A stretch of DNA of 64,000 nucleotides, from positions 1 to 64,000 of the forward strand of contig NZ_CANLTU010000011.1 of the NCBI RefSeq assembly GCF_947494125.1, read 5' to 3'. Every line of letters begins with the position of its first letter. The stretch's first letter is position 1. This document shows positions 18,296 to 28,081 of the stretch, in pieces. Below the pieces are notes generated by a model, which ran no database searches, was not told where the DNA came from, and was given only the letters and a program-made list of their open reading frames with translations. The stretch comes from an uncultured Tenacibaculum sp. GTDB taxonomy: Bacteria; Bacteroidota; Bacteroidia; Flavobacteriales; Flavobacteriaceae. Position numbers and translations under genes: made by a program.

Positions 18296-19135
18296 ATGAA
18301 AAAATTACTTTTAAGCTTATTTGTTGTAGCAGTATCAACAAATATCAATGCACAAGTAAAGACTCCTGCTCCTAGCCCTTCTTCAAAATTAGAACAACAA
18401 GTGGGTTTAACTGACGTTACTTTAGAATATTCTAGACCTGGAATGAGAGGTAGAACTATATTTGGAGATTTAGTTCCTTATGGAAAAGTATGGAGAACTG
18501 GAGCCAACGCAAACACAAAAATTACATTTAGTGACGATGTTACTATTGATGGAAAAGAATTAAAAAAAGGTACATACGCACTATATACTAAACCAAACAA
18601 AGATTCTTGGGAAGTTATTTTTTATTCTGACGCTAAAAACTGGGGAACTCCTCAAAAATGGGATGATAGTAAAGTAGCATTATCTACAACAGCTAAAGTA
18701 GAAAAAATGCCTATGAAAATAGAAACTTTTACTATAACTATTGACGATATTAAAAACAGTTCTGCTGTTTTAGGTATGTTATGGGAAAACGCTTATGTTG
18801 GATTAAAATTTAATACTCCTACCGATAAAGGTGTTGAAGCTAGTATTGCTAAAATAATGAGCGGACCTTCTGCTGGTGATTATTTTTCTTCTGCTAAATA
18901 CTATTTAGACGAAGGTAAAGATATTAAGAAAGCTAAAGAATGGATAAACAAAGCTGTTGATATGACTAAAGACCGTCCACGTTTTTGGTACTTACGTCAA
19001 CAATCTTTAATCTTAGCTAAAGCTGGTGATAAGAAAGCAGCTATTGCCGCTGCTAAAGCATCTTTAGCCGGTGCTGAAAAAGCTGGTAATGCAGATTACG
19101 TTAAAATGAATAAAGAGTTTTTGACTAAAATGTAA
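18296..19135 (+). CDS. DUF2911 domain-containing secreted protein
   Basis: A 279-residue protein with a clear signal peptide (MKKLLLSLFVVAVSTNINAQ). Residues ~22-170 form DUF2911: VTLEYSRPGMRGR (about 40-52), VPYGKVWRTGANANTKI (60-76) and LKKGTYALYTKP (about 91-102). The C-terminal ~80 residues are helical and TPR-like (KKAKEWINKAVDM, AAIAAAKASLAGAEKAG). The family is widespread in Bacteroidetes with no assigned activity. It has its own terminator and seems to be a single-gene unit. Confidence 0.9.
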   Translation: MKKLLLSLFVVAVSTNINAQVKTPAPSPSSKLEQQVGLTDVTLEYSRPGMRGRTIFGDLVPYGKVWRTGANANTKITFSDDVTIDGKELKKGTYALYTKPNKDSWEVIFYSDAKNWGTPQKWDDSKVALSTTAKVEKMPMKIETFTITIDDIKNSSAVLGMLWENAYVGLKFNTPTDKGVEASIAKIMSGPSAGDYFSSAKYYLDEGKDIKKAKEWINKAVDMTKDRPRFWYLRQQSLILAKAGDKKAAIAAAKASLAGAEKAGNADYVKMNKEFLTKM

Positions 19136-19154
19136 TCAACTCATTTACTTAAAC

Positions 19155-19189
19155 AAAACTCGCAATTATATCTAATAATTGCGAGTTTT
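19155..19189 (+). terminator. Terminator after the DUF2911 gene
   Basis: Perfect 14-bp stem (19155-19168 with 19176-19189), 7-base loop, then T-rich sequence, 19 bases past the stop codon. Confidence 0.9.
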
Positions 19190-19312
19190 TTATTTTATTA
19201 AACCGCATATTTAGTTAATTTATTCACATATAGATAAAATTTATCATAAAAAATTAAATTAAACGTATTTAAAACATAGATTAGTAAGAAATTAACCAAA
19301 CATAACTAATTT

Positions 19313-21589
19313 ATGAGTAAAATTAACTCCCCCCTCTTAATTGTATTCTCTTTTCTTACATTACAATTAACACAATCTCAAAACAATAATTACGATATCG
19401 GTTTAGGAATATCTGATATTACTGGACAAATTGCTGAAAGTGCTTTTTTTGGCTATGGAAATCCTTTTTTTAAAAACAGCGGAATTAAAGACAGGCAATA
19501 TGCTAGAGCATATATTATGAAAGAACCGAATGGCACGCCAGCTGTTTTTGTTTCTATAGACAAAGGCGCCATGTTTCAATCCGTAAATTTAGCAGTTCTT
19601 CAAAAACTTAAAAACCAATACGGTAGTACTTATTCTGACACTAACGTTGTTATCAGTGCAACACATACTCACGTTTCTCCTGGTGGGTATTCTCATTACG
19701 ATTTATACAATACTTCTACAGGAGGTTTCTATAAAACAAACTTCAATATTTTAGTTGATGGAATTTTTAAAGCTATACAACAAGCACATGATAACTTAGC
19801 TCCTGGAAGAATTTATTATAATTCAGGAAGCTTAACCAACGCTAGTATTAATCGCTCTTTGGTTGCCTATAATTTAAATAATGACGCTAATGATTATATG
19901 AATATAGATGATCAAATGACCGTTTTAAAATTTGTTCAAGGAAATACGGAAGTTGGTATGATATCCTGGTTTGGAGTACACCCTACAAGCTTAACTAAAA
20001 GCTATAAATATGCTAGTGGAGATAGTAAAGGTTATGCTTCTTTAAAGTTTGAACGCTACAAACAATCAACATACGGAAACGGGAATTTTACATTTATTGC
20101 TGCTTTTGCAAATACAAATCCTGGAGATATGTCTCCTAATTTAAATCAACCAGCACCAAATGATTTATACACTGATGCTACAGGGCCTGGAAATAGTGAA
20201 GAAGAAAGTTCTGAAATAATTGGAAATAGACAATACTATAAAGCTTTAGAATTGTACAATAATGCAAACCAACAATTAATTGGTTCTATTAAATCTGTAT
20301 CTAGGTATAGTGACTATTCTAATATTGAAGTTGCTTCTAAATTTACCGATGGTAGTATACGTCATACCTGTAAAGCTGCTTTAGGAATTTCTTTTAGAGC
20401 TGGTGCAGAAGACGGAAGAAGCGGTATTGGACGCGAAGGTCAAACTAGGTCAAATCCTAATTCTGGTCCAGCTGTAGATCAATGTCATATGGAAAAACCT
20501 ATCGACCCTTTATTTTATGTAGGTTCTAATAGCAACAATCCTAAAACTCCAAAAATTTTACCTACTAGTATTTTAAAAATTGGACAATTTGGTATACTAG
20601 CGACTCCTGCTGAATTTACAATTATGGCTGGAAGGCGCGTAAAATATACCGTTGCAGAGAATAATGCAACAGGAATTCAATATTCTGTTTTGGCAGGTTA
20701 TTCTGATGCTTATTGTGGCTATGTAACAACTCGAGAAGAATATGCTTCTCAACAATACGAAGGAGCTAGTACACAATTTGGCCCTTGGACATTAGCAGCT
20801 TATCGTCAAGAATTTGAAAGATTAACAAGCTTGTTAGTTTCTCCAAATTCTAATCCTTGGCCTTCTACTGCCCCAACTCCACCACAAAAAACATATATAG
20901 GTCTTGACAAAACGGTACACATTCTTTTTGATGACAAGCCTTTATTTAAAAGCTTTGGTAGTGTTTATTCAAACACTAATAATTCATATAATACAGGGAA
21001 TACAGTTTCAGTTACTTTTTGGGGCGCTCATCCAAATCACGATGTCAAAACAAATGGAACTTATTTTACTGTTCAAAAGAAAGTTGGAAATTCTTGGATT
21101 ACTAAATTTCAAGATAGAGATACCAATACCCTTATGATATGGAAAAGAGATGGTATTGCTAATTCAAAAATCACTATACAATTTAAAATTACTTCTGATG
21201 TAGAAAGCGGTTATTATAGGATTGTACATACTGGAAAATGGAAAAATGGTTGGACTGGTAAAATAAATCCATATAACGGAACTAGTAAAACATTTTATGT
21301 AAACGGATTAGCTAATAGAATTTCAAAAAAAGAAATTAAGAAAAACATGTTCGATCAAAATATAGTTTTTCCTAATCCTACTAACGGAAACTTCACTTTT
21401 ATTAATAATAAAAAATCGAGTGGCTCTTATAAAATAGTTAACACTATAGGACAAATTATAAAAACTGGTGAAATTTCTGATGATAGATATCATACTAACT
21501 TATCTTTTAAAGGAGATCCTGGTGTATATCTTATAAAAGTTGAATATACAAATGGAGAAACTGATATATCTACAATTCTAAAAAAATAA
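19313..21589 (+). CDS. Neutral/alkaline ceramidase with type IX secretion signal
   Basis: A 758-residue secreted enzyme that cleaves the amide bond of ceramide. It has a signal peptide (1-22), then the ceramidase catalytic domain with VSIDKGAMFQ (about 81-90), the zinc-binding ATHTHVSPGGYSHY (about 118-131), and NTNPGDMSPN (near 263-272), which holds the nucleophilic serine. The beta-sandwich domain follows (~520-665). The last ~75 residues, starting VFPNPTNGNF, are a type A sorting domain that sends proteins through the type IX system to the cell surface or medium. Together with the sphingomyelinase-like enzyme it could strip host sphingolipids, as reported for Tenacibaculum pathogens. Confidence 0.92.
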   Translation: MSKINSPLLIVFSFLTLQLTQSQNNNYDIGLGISDITGQIAESAFFGYGNPFFKNSGIKDRQYARAYIMKEPNGTPAVFVSIDKGAMFQSVNLAVLQKLKNQYGSTYSDTNVVISATHTHVSPGGYSHYDLYNTSTGGFYKTNFNILVDGIFKAIQQAHDNLAPGRIYYNSGSLTNASINRSLVAYNLNNDANDYMNIDDQMTVLKFVQGNTEVGMISWFGVHPTSLTKSYKYASGDSKGYASLKFERYKQSTYGNGNFTFIAAFANTNPGDMSPNLNQPAPNDLYTDATGPGNSEEESSEIIGNRQYYKALELYNNANQQLIGSIKSVSRYSDYSNIEVASKFTDGSIRHTCKAALGISFRAGAEDGRSGIGREGQTRSNPNSGPAVDQCHMEKPIDPLFYVGSNSNNPKTPKILPTSILKIGQFGILATPAEFTIMAGRRVKYTVAENNATGIQYSVLAGYSDAYCGYVTTREEYASQQYEGASTQFGPWTLAAYRQEFERLTSLLVSPNSNPWPSTAPTPPQKTYIGLDKTVHILFDDKPLFKSFGSVYSNTNNSYNTGNTVSVTFWGAHPNHDVKTNGTYFTVQKKVGNSWITKFQDRDTNTLMIWKRDGIANSKITIQFKITSDVESGYYRIVHTGKWKNGWTGKINPYNGTSKTFYVNGLANRISKKEIKKNMFDQNIVFPNPTNGNFTFINNKKSSGSYKIVNTIGQIIKTGEISDDRYHTNLSFKGDPGVYLIKVEYTNGETDISTILKK

Positions 21590-21604
21590 AAAATATGCAT
21601 AAAA

Positions 21605-21630
21605 AAACTCACAATATTAATTGTGAGTTT
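21605..21630. terminator. Bidirectional terminator between ceramidase and rlmF
   Basis: Perfect 11-bp stem AAACTCACAAT (21605-21615) with ATTGTGAGTTT (21620-21630), flanked by A and T runs, between two convergent genes. Confidence 0.85.
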
Positions 21631-21654
21631 TTGTTTTTTATATAAACCTTTAAT

Positions 21655-22509
21655 TTAAAAACTCCAACAAACAATTCTAGTTACTTTGTTTCCTTGTTTC
21701 ATTGGTATTACTTTAAACTCTTTTACTCCTAATTTCTCTCCTGACTTCTTTAAACTCTCTACATTTTCTTTTTTAGATACCAAGCTTGTAAACCATTTAC
21801 TTATTGTTGGATACTGTGAACTCTCATACAAATAGGTATGTAAAAATGCTTTCTCTCCTCCTATGTACCAAAGTTCGTTATTATTTCCTGCAAAATTACG
21901 AACTGCATTATTTCCTAAATTTTTAGATTTTCTTCTATTCGCTCCTCTTGCCTCTTCTGCCGATTTATAAAAAGGAGGGTTGCACATTGTTGCAAAAAAA
22001 GAGTCTCCTTCTTCTATAATCCCTTTTAAAACATGCTCTTCTTTAAACTGCTGTCTTAGTTTAATTTTTGCATCTAAATTATTATCATCTATAATATCTT
22101 GAGCTGAATCTAACGAATCTAAATCAATATCTGTAGCTACAAAATTCCAATTATACACAGCACTTCCTAATAAAGGATATATACAACTTGCTCCTGTACC
22201 AATATCTAAAACAGTAATATCTTCTTTTACTTCTCCTATTAAATCTGCTAAATGATGAATATAATCTACTCGTCCTGGTATTGGTGGGCATAAATTCTCA
22301 TCAGAAAATTCCCAAAAATTTATATTATAATAAACAGATAATAATGCTTTATTAAATTCTTTTACCGCAATTGGATCTGAAAAATCAATTGTTTCTTTAT
22401 CGAATTTTTCAATAACAAATTCAGTTATTTTTGGATATTTCTCCTTAAGAATTTTAAAATCATACCCATTATTATGAATATTCTTTTCGTGTAATGTTTT
22501 TTTCTCCAT
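21655..22509 (-). CDS. rlmF: 23S rRNA (adenine(1618)-N(6))-methyltransferase RlmF
   Basis: A 284-residue SAM-dependent methyltransferase that modifies A1618 of 23S rRNA. The SAM-binding motif I is VLDIGTGASCIYPLLG (about 99-114), motif IV is MCNPPFYKSAEEA (about 175-187) with the NPPF signature of N6-adenine enzymes. The N-terminal segment RVDYIHHLADL is characteristic of RlmF. Its start codon overlaps the bshC stop by one base (TAATG), so it is coupled to bshC. It is the last gene of the three-gene operon 24766 to 21655. Confidence 0.92.
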   Translation of the reverse strand: MEKKTLHEKNIHNNGYDFKILKEKYPKITEFVIEKFDKETIDFSDPIAVKEFNKALLSVYYNINFWEFSDENLCPPIPGRVDYIHHLADLIGEVKEDITVLDIGTGASCIYPLLGSAVYNWNFVATDIDLDSLDSAQDIIDDNNLDAKIKLRQQFKEEHVLKGIIEEGDSFFATMCNPPFYKSAEEARGANRRKSKNLGNNAVRNFAGNNNELWYIGGEKAFLHTYLYESSQYPTISKWFTSLVSKKENVESLKKSGEKLGVKEFKVIPMKQGNKVTRIVCWSF

Positions 22510-24101
22510 TAAAGTGTGATAATTGTAAATTCTAAAGCCAATGGATGTAAATTATCTTTTAATTTACTTATAAAATCAGCTCCATATTCTAAATAATATT
22601 CTGAAAAATTACGTTGACGCTCTTCTAAACTTTGGTTTGGCAATATTTCATTTTGAAGTACAGTAATTCTATCAACTAATTCTTTCTGCCTTCTTTTCTC
22701 GGCTCTCAACCATCTACTTTCAAGGTTTTCTATACCTTTTAATTGTTTCTTTTCCTGTGCATTTACTGCTCCAACAAACGATACATCTGTTTTATTTGCT
22801 ACTTTTCGTAGCTCATTAAATTGTTCTTGTAAAAACTTTTTCTGATTTGTAAAATCAACTTTTGTTTCAGAAGTATTTAAAATCTTATTTTTTAATAAGG
22901 TATTCTGCTTACTAAATAATTCTTCTTTTGATATATCTAGTTTCTCTAATTTTTTCTCTTGCTTTTCTGATAATACCTGTACTGAATTTCTTAATAATAA
23001 AACAGGAAATGGCACTTCAACTGTGTCAAAATATTTTTTTAATTGTAACCAATATGCTAGTTCTCCTCCTCCGCCTATATAACATAGGTTTGGTAATATT
23101 ACTTCTTGGTACAACGGACGCATAATTACATTTGGTGAAAAGTTTTCAGGTTTTTTATCAAGATGGTCTAATACTTCTTCTTTAGTCCAAGAAATATCTG
23201 CATTGTTTACTTTATAAACTCCTTCTTCAAAAATAATTCTTTCTCGAATTCCATCTGTTAAATAAAACAAATTAATCTCTCTTGGATTTACCTGTACTTT
23301 ATACCCTTTTTCTAATTCTTCAATTGTTTCGGTTACTTTTTCAAAAGATACTTGTTCTAATAATTCTCTTTTTACAAAAGGGATAAATTCTTCTTTCAAG
23401 TCTCTATCATCAGCATCAATAATTACCAATCCATATTCTCCAAATAATTTATTTGCTATAAATCGAGTTGCATCTGCTAAATTATTATGTTCTAAATAAC
23501 CTTCTTTAAAAAGATTTATTAAATACTGAGCATTTTTTGAACTTCCTAAATGTTCCGAAAAAGCTTCTAAAACTTCTTTTAAACCTTCAGTAGAAAAACG
23601 TCCAACACCCCCAGTTTGTTCTGAATTCCACTGAACTTTTTTTCCTTTAAAATTAAAGTAATTTATTTCATCAAAATCATGATCTTCAGTAGCCATCCAA
23701 TAAATGGGTACAAAATTTTGATTTTCGTTTTTGCTTTTTAACTCTTCACATAAATTAATCGTTGAAAATATTTTATATAAAAAGTATAAAGGTCCTGTAA
23801 ACAAATTTAATTGATGTCCTGTGGTTACAGTGAATGTGCTTTCTAGTAATAAACTATTAATATTCTCTTGTGTAGCTTCTGTAGTATCTAACTTATTGTA
23901 TTGCTTCTTTAAAGCATTTACTAAAACAGTCCTAAACGCTGGTTTATACGACTTGCTTTTAATTTCTATTTGCTTTTGTAAACCTTCAATATCTGAGAAA
24001 TTACTGTAAAAAGATTTTAATTTTTCTGATTTCTCTAGATAATCAATCATTGTTTTAGAAAAGAAACCAGTTTTTTTAAAAGGAATTTGGGTAGTACTCA
24101 T
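22509..24101 (-). CDS. bshC: Bacillithiol biosynthesis cysteine-adding enzyme BshC
   Basis: A 530-residue BshC, the ligase that adds cysteine to glucosaminyl-malate to make bacillithiol, the low-molecular-weight thiol used in place of glutathione by Firmicutes and many Bacteroidetes. Visible signatures are TVTTGHQLNLFTGPLYFLYK (about 91-110) and PIYWMATEDHDFDE (near 132-145), followed by the Rossmann-like core and a long coiled-coil region (residues ~380-475, rich in Lys, Glu and Leu). The length is normal. It overlaps both neighbours by one base. bshA and bshB are not in this window. Confidence 0.93.
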   Translation of the reverse strand: MSTTQIPFKKTGFFSKTMIDYLEKSEKLKSFYSNFSDIEGLQKQIEIKSKSYKPAFRTVLVNALKKQYNKLDTTEATQENINSLLLESTFTVTTGHQLNLFTGPLYFLYKIFSTINLCEELKSKNENQNFVPIYWMATEDHDFDEINYFNFKGKKVQWNSEQTGGVGRFSTEGLKEVLEAFSEHLGSSKNAQYLINLFKEGYLEHNNLADATRFIANKLFGEYGLVIIDADDRDLKEEFIPFVKRELLEQVSFEKVTETIEELEKGYKVQVNPREINLFYLTDGIRERIIFEEGVYKVNNADISWTKEEVLDHLDKKPENFSPNVIMRPLYQEVILPNLCYIGGGGELAYWLQLKKYFDTVEVPFPVLLLRNSVQVLSEKQEKKLEKLDISKEELFSKQNTLLKNKILNTSETKVDFTNQKKFLQEQFNELRKVANKTDVSFVGAVNAQEKKQLKGIENLESRWLRAEKRRQKELVDRITVLQNEILPNQSLEERQRNFSEYYLEYGADFISKLKDNLHPLALEFTIITL

Positions 24102-24766
24102 TACTTATTTTTTCTTTGAAATAATGTATAAATATATGGTCGTTCTCCTCCATAAGGATTTGTAAAAGTATAATTGAATTTTTTAATCAATTCAAAATCT
24201 TCTCCAAGTCGCTCTTGTAACATTTCAGCACTATATCGTTGTAATTCTAATCCGCAACATTTTTCTGCTCCATTTAAAGCAAAAACAGCTATAATTACAA
24301 AACCATTATTCTTTACTAGTTGTTTTAATAATTTAAAATAGGATGCTTTTTCTTCTTCTTTTAAGAAGAAATGTAATACAGCTCTATCGTTCCAAATATC
24401 AATATTTGATAGTTGGTTAAGCTTTGATGGATTTATTAAATCATCAACAATAAAATCTATTTCAGTTGATTTTTCTTTTAATCTATCTTTAACATCCTCA
24501 ATTGCTTTTTCTGATAAATCATTTGCTATTAAGTTTGTGTAACCATCTGCAATTAATTCATCAATTAACTTAGAAGATCCAACACCTACATTTAAAATTT
24601 TAGCATTTTTAGCTACTTCAGATGTTTTTATTAATTCTATGGTTTTTTTCGAGCTCTCTTCATACCATCCTAATTTCTGAGTAGTATTTTTATTATAAGC
24701 TATATCCCAGTGTTTTTTTAAAGTATTTTCCTCTGGAACTTTACAATCACTCTCTTTTGTAGTCAT
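24101..24766 (-). CDS. Class I SAM-dependent methyltransferase
   Basis: A 221-residue soluble methyltransferase. Motif I is ILNVGVGSSKLIDELI (about 58-73), with an Asn in place of the usual first Asp/Glu, and IDIWNDRAVLHFF (about 125-137) marks motif IV. A Cys pair is present near 170 (EKCCGLELQRYS). The segment KKHWDIAYNKNTTQKLGWYE near the start resembles thiopurine or tellurite-type methyltransferases, but the substrate cannot be deduced. A TATTTTTG -7 box on the minus strand at 24771-24778 lies only five bases before the ATG, so the mRNA may be nearly leaderless. Confidence 0.8.
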   Translation of the reverse strand: MTTKESDCKVPEENTLKKHWDIAYNKNTTQKLGWYEESSKKTIELIKTSEVAKNAKILNVGVGSSKLIDELIADGYTNLIANDLSEKAIEDVKDRLKEKSTEIDFIVDDLINPSKLNQLSNIDIWNDRAVLHFFLKEEEKASYFKLLKQLVKNNGFVIIAVFALNGAEKCCGLELQRYSAEMLQERLGEDFELIKKFNYTFTNPYGGERPYIYTLFQRKNK

Positions 24767-24888
24767 ACTCCAAAAATAGTAAAATTTGATGCTTCTTCTA
24801 TAACAAAATTATATTCTAACAGTTTTTTAACTACATTCTTTTTTTAATCATCATTTTAGCTATTTTTACATTTAGTAAAAAAATATCT

Positions 24889-26823
24889 ATGCTGTTTAAA
24901 CATCCTGAAATTTTATACTTCTTAGGGCTTTTAATTATTCCTGTATTAGTACACCTATTTCAGTTACAACGATTTGTAAAAGTTCCGTTTACCAATGTTG
25001 CTTTTTTACAAAAATTAGTTTTACAAACACGTAAAAGTTCTCAAATAAAAAAATGGTTAATTCTTACTACTAGATTGCTCCTTTTAACTGCTTTAATTTT
25101 AGCTTTTGCTCAGCCTTATTTTAGTAATCATGCTATTAATAAAAAGAAGAAAATCTTTATTTACCTAGATAATTCTTTAAGTACAAATACTAAAGGTGAA
25201 AAAGGAAACTTATTACAAATAGCCTCTCAAGAAATTATAGAAAACCTTTCAGAAAGTGTTACTTATTCTTTACTAACAAATAATAATTTTTATAAAAACA
25301 AAACTGCTGCTGATTTAAAAACTATTTTACTTAAAGTTTCTAACACTTCTAAAAATATTAGTTTTAAGGATGTTTTATTAAAAATTTCTACAGAAAACAA
25401 AACAACAAACTCCTTATCTAAAAATATTATTATTTCTGATTTTCAAAATAGTAATAAAGATGAATTTAGTAATTTAAACGTTCCTGTTTCTTTTGTAAAA
25501 CTTACTCCTGAGTTAAAAAATAATATAGCTATTGATAGTCTATTTATAAATGATAATGGTTCTTCTAATTTTAATATAAATATTCTTATCAACAATCAAG
25601 GGAAGGCACAAAAAAATATTCCTATATCTATATCAAACAACATTAAATTAATAAACAAACAAACGTTTTCAATTGAAGAAAACCAAATTAAAAAAGTTGT
25701 TTTCTCTATTGTTAAACCTATAAATTTTTTAGGTAAAATTGATCTTAATTTTAGTGATACATATAGCTTTGATAACTCTTTTTATTTTACCATTAATACA
25801 AGCACTAAAATTAATGTTTTAACTATTGGGGAGCCTGCTAATTTTTTAAATAGAATATATACTAAAGATGAATTTAATTTAACAACATTAAATAGTAAAA
25901 ACATCAACTATAATTTAATTCCTAAGCAAAACCTAATTATTTTAAATGAGCTTGTTAGTATACCACAAACTCTTACTAATATTTTAATTGATTATGCCAA
26001 CAAAGGAGGAAATATTGTTGTTATTCCAAATAAAAACTTAGCAATTTCATCATACAATCAATTATTTAATAGTTTTAAAATTGGTAAATTATTATCCAAG
26101 AAAAAGGATAGTTTAAAAATTACTGATATTAATTATAATCATCCTCTTTTAAAAAATGTTTTTGAAAAGAAAGTTCAAAATTTTCAATATCCATTTGTAA
26201 AAGAATCATTCGTAACGCAATTAAATAATGCTAGTAATTTAATTTCTTTTGAAAATAAAAAAGGCTTCATTAAGCAAATTAATTTATCTAATTCTACATT
26301 CTATTGGGTAGCGGCTCCTTTGACAAAAGAGAATAGTAATTTTATTAATTCTCCTTTAATTGTACCTACCTTTTATAATATAGGGAAACAAAGTTTACAA
26401 TTATCAGAACTTTACTATACTATAGGAAATAATAATAGTATTGATATTAATAAACAATTTGGGAAAGATGAGATTCTAACTATTTCTAATAGTGAAAATT
26501 CATTTATTCCATTACAACAAACTTTTCAAAATAAAATTAGAATCACTACTAAAAGTAAACCTTTAAAAGCTGGTTTTTACAACATCAAACAACAAGAAAA
26601 CATTCTTAAAAACATAGCATATAATTATCCTAAAACTGAAAGTTATTTAAACTTCTTAGGTATTTCATCTGCTACAAATCAAACTATTTCAACTTCAGTA
26701 AAAAACACTTTAGAAGACATAAATAATGAAAATAAAATTCAATGGCTTTGGAAATGGTTTTTAGCTTTAGCCATTGTATCTTTGCTCATAGAAATTTTGA
26801 TCTTAAAATTTTTTAAACCATGA
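24889..26823 (+). CDS. BatA domain-containing membrane protein
   Basis: A 644-residue protein with the aerotolerance-regulator (BatA) N-terminal region: MLFKHPEILYFLGLLIIPVL (membrane segment 1), then RFVKVPFTNVAFLQKL, then a second membrane segment (LILTTRLLLLTALILAFAQPYF, about 56-77). A von Willebrand A-like domain follows (KKIFIYLDNSLST near 87-99), and a final membrane helix sits at ~620-640. Most of the protein is periplasmic. The function is unproven; relatives in Bacteroidetes are large unnamed membrane proteins. It overlaps the dihydroorotase-like gene by 4 bases (ATGA). Confidence 0.85.
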   Translation: MLFKHPEILYFLGLLIIPVLVHLFQLQRFVKVPFTNVAFLQKLVLQTRKSSQIKKWLILTTRLLLLTALILAFAQPYFSNHAINKKKKIFIYLDNSLSTNTKGEKGNLLQIASQEIIENLSESVTYSLLTNNNFYKNKTAADLKTILLKVSNTSKNISFKDVLLKISTENKTTNSLSKNIIISDFQNSNKDEFSNLNVPVSFVKLTPELKNNIAIDSLFINDNGSSNFNINILINNQGKAQKNIPISISNNIKLINKQTFSIEENQIKKVVFSIVKPINFLGKIDLNFSDTYSFDNSFYFTINTSTKINVLTIGEPANFLNRIYTKDEFNLTTLNSKNINYNLIPKQNLIILNELVSIPQTLTNILIDYANKGGNIVVIPNKNLAISSYNQLFNSFKIGKLLSKKKDSLKITDINYNHPLLKNVFEKKVQNFQYPFVKESFVTQLNNASNLISFENKKGFIKQINLSNSTFYWVAAPLTKENSNFINSPLIVPTFYNIGKQSLQLSELYYTIGNNNSIDINKQFGKDEILTISNSENSFIPLQQTFQNKIRITTKSKPLKAGFYNIKQQENILKNIAYNYPKTESYLNFLGISSATNQTISTSVKNTLEDINNENKIQWLWKWFLALAIVSLLIEILILKFFKP

Positions 26824-28079
26824 CAACGCTGCTAAAATCGGCAACTATTATTGATGCCACCAGCTCTTACCATAAACAAACTAAAGATATTTTAATTACC
26901 GACGGTATTATTACTAAAATTGATGATTCGATTTTAGCTACTAAAGAATATCAAATTATAGAACTTGATAACTTACATGTTTCAACCGGATGGTTCGACA
27001 CCAGTGTTTCTTTTGGAGAACCAGGATACGAAGAACGTGAAACTATAAAAAATGGGTTATTAGCCGCTGCCAAAAGTGGATTTACTGAGGTTGCTGTAAA
27101 TCCGAATACAAATCCTGTTATAGATAATAAATCTGCAGTAGAGTTTTTAATTAATAAAGCAAATGGATTTGCCACCAACTTATACCCTATTGGTACTTTA
27201 ACACAACAAAGTAAAGGTATCGAAATGGCAGAGCTATACGACATGAAACAGTCTGGTGCTATTGCTTTTGGCGATTATAACAAACCTATTACTAATGACA
27301 ATTTGTTAAAAATAGCTTTATTATACACTCAAAATTTTGATGGATTAGCATTAAGTTTCCCTAAAAATATTGCCATAGCTGGAGAAGGTGTTGCTAACGA
27401 AGGAAAAAATAGTACGCTACTAGGTTTAAAAGGAATACCTTCATTGGCTGAAGAAATTCAAATTTCTCGTGATTTATTTCTACTAGAATATACCGGTGGT
27501 AAACTTCATATTCCAACTATTTCTACTGAAAAATCTGTTGAATTAATTAAAGAAGCTAAGAAAAAAGGACTAGATGTTACTTGTAGTGTTACCGTTCATA
27601 ACTTAGTTTTAACAGATGAAGAACTTCATGGTTTTGATGGAAATAAAAAAGTAAGTCCACCTTTAAGAACTGAAAAAGATACTAAAGCCTTAATAAAAGG
27701 ATTAAAAGAAGGAACTATAGATATGATTACTTCCGATCATAATCCTATTGACATAGAACATAAAAAAGTAGAATACTCTACTGCAAAAGACGGTACTATT
27801 GGTTTAGAAAGTGCATTTGGAGCTTTAAATTCTGTATTAGATATTGAGACTATTGTAAAATGTTTATCACATAACCCGAAAGAACGTTTTAGTATTGAGA
27901 AAAACTCGATAGAAGAAAATCAAAAAGCTTGTTTATCTATATTCAACCCGGAAGGGAATTTTATTTTTTCTGAAAAGAATATTAGTTCTACTTCTAAAAA
28001 TAGCATCTTCTTAAATAAAGAATTAAAAGGGACTGTTTATGGTATTTATAATAACAATCAACTTATTCTAAACTCTTAA
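26820..28079 (+). CDS. Dihydroorotase-like protein lacking metal-binding histidines
   Basis: A 419-residue amidohydrolase-superfamily protein that aligns end to end with dihydroorotase. The metal-binding DxHxH of active enzymes is replaced: here WFDTSVSFGEPGYEERE places T61, S62, V63, S64 after D60, so both histidines are gone. The later His-x-x-His segment reads LHIPTIST, so its second His is Thr. The final SDHNPID still has Asp. This is the pattern of non-catalytic PyrC' subunits that scaffold aspartate transcarbamoylase, though Bacteroidetes copies are usually annotated as active. It is part of the operon 24889-30018. Confidence 0.85.
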   Translation: MTTLLKSATIIDATSSYHKQTKDILITDGIITKIDDSILATKEYQIIELDNLHVSTGWFDTSVSFGEPGYEERETIKNGLLAAAKSGFTEVAVNPNTNPVIDNKSAVEFLINKANGFATNLYPIGTLTQQSKGIEMAELYDMKQSGAIAFGDYNKPITNDNLLKIALLYTQNFDGLALSFPKNIAIAGEGVANEGKNSTLLGLKGIPSLAEEIQISRDLFLLEYTGGKLHIPTISTEKSVELIKEAKKKGLDVTCSVTVHNLVLTDEELHGFDGNKKVSPPLRTEKDTKALIKGLKEGTIDMITSDHNPIDIEHKKVEYSTAKDGTIGLESAFGALNSVLDIETIVKCLSHNPKERFSIEKNSIEENQKACLSIFNPEGNFIFSEKNISSTSKNSIFLNKELKGTVYGIYNNNQLILNS

Positions 28080-28081
28080 TT

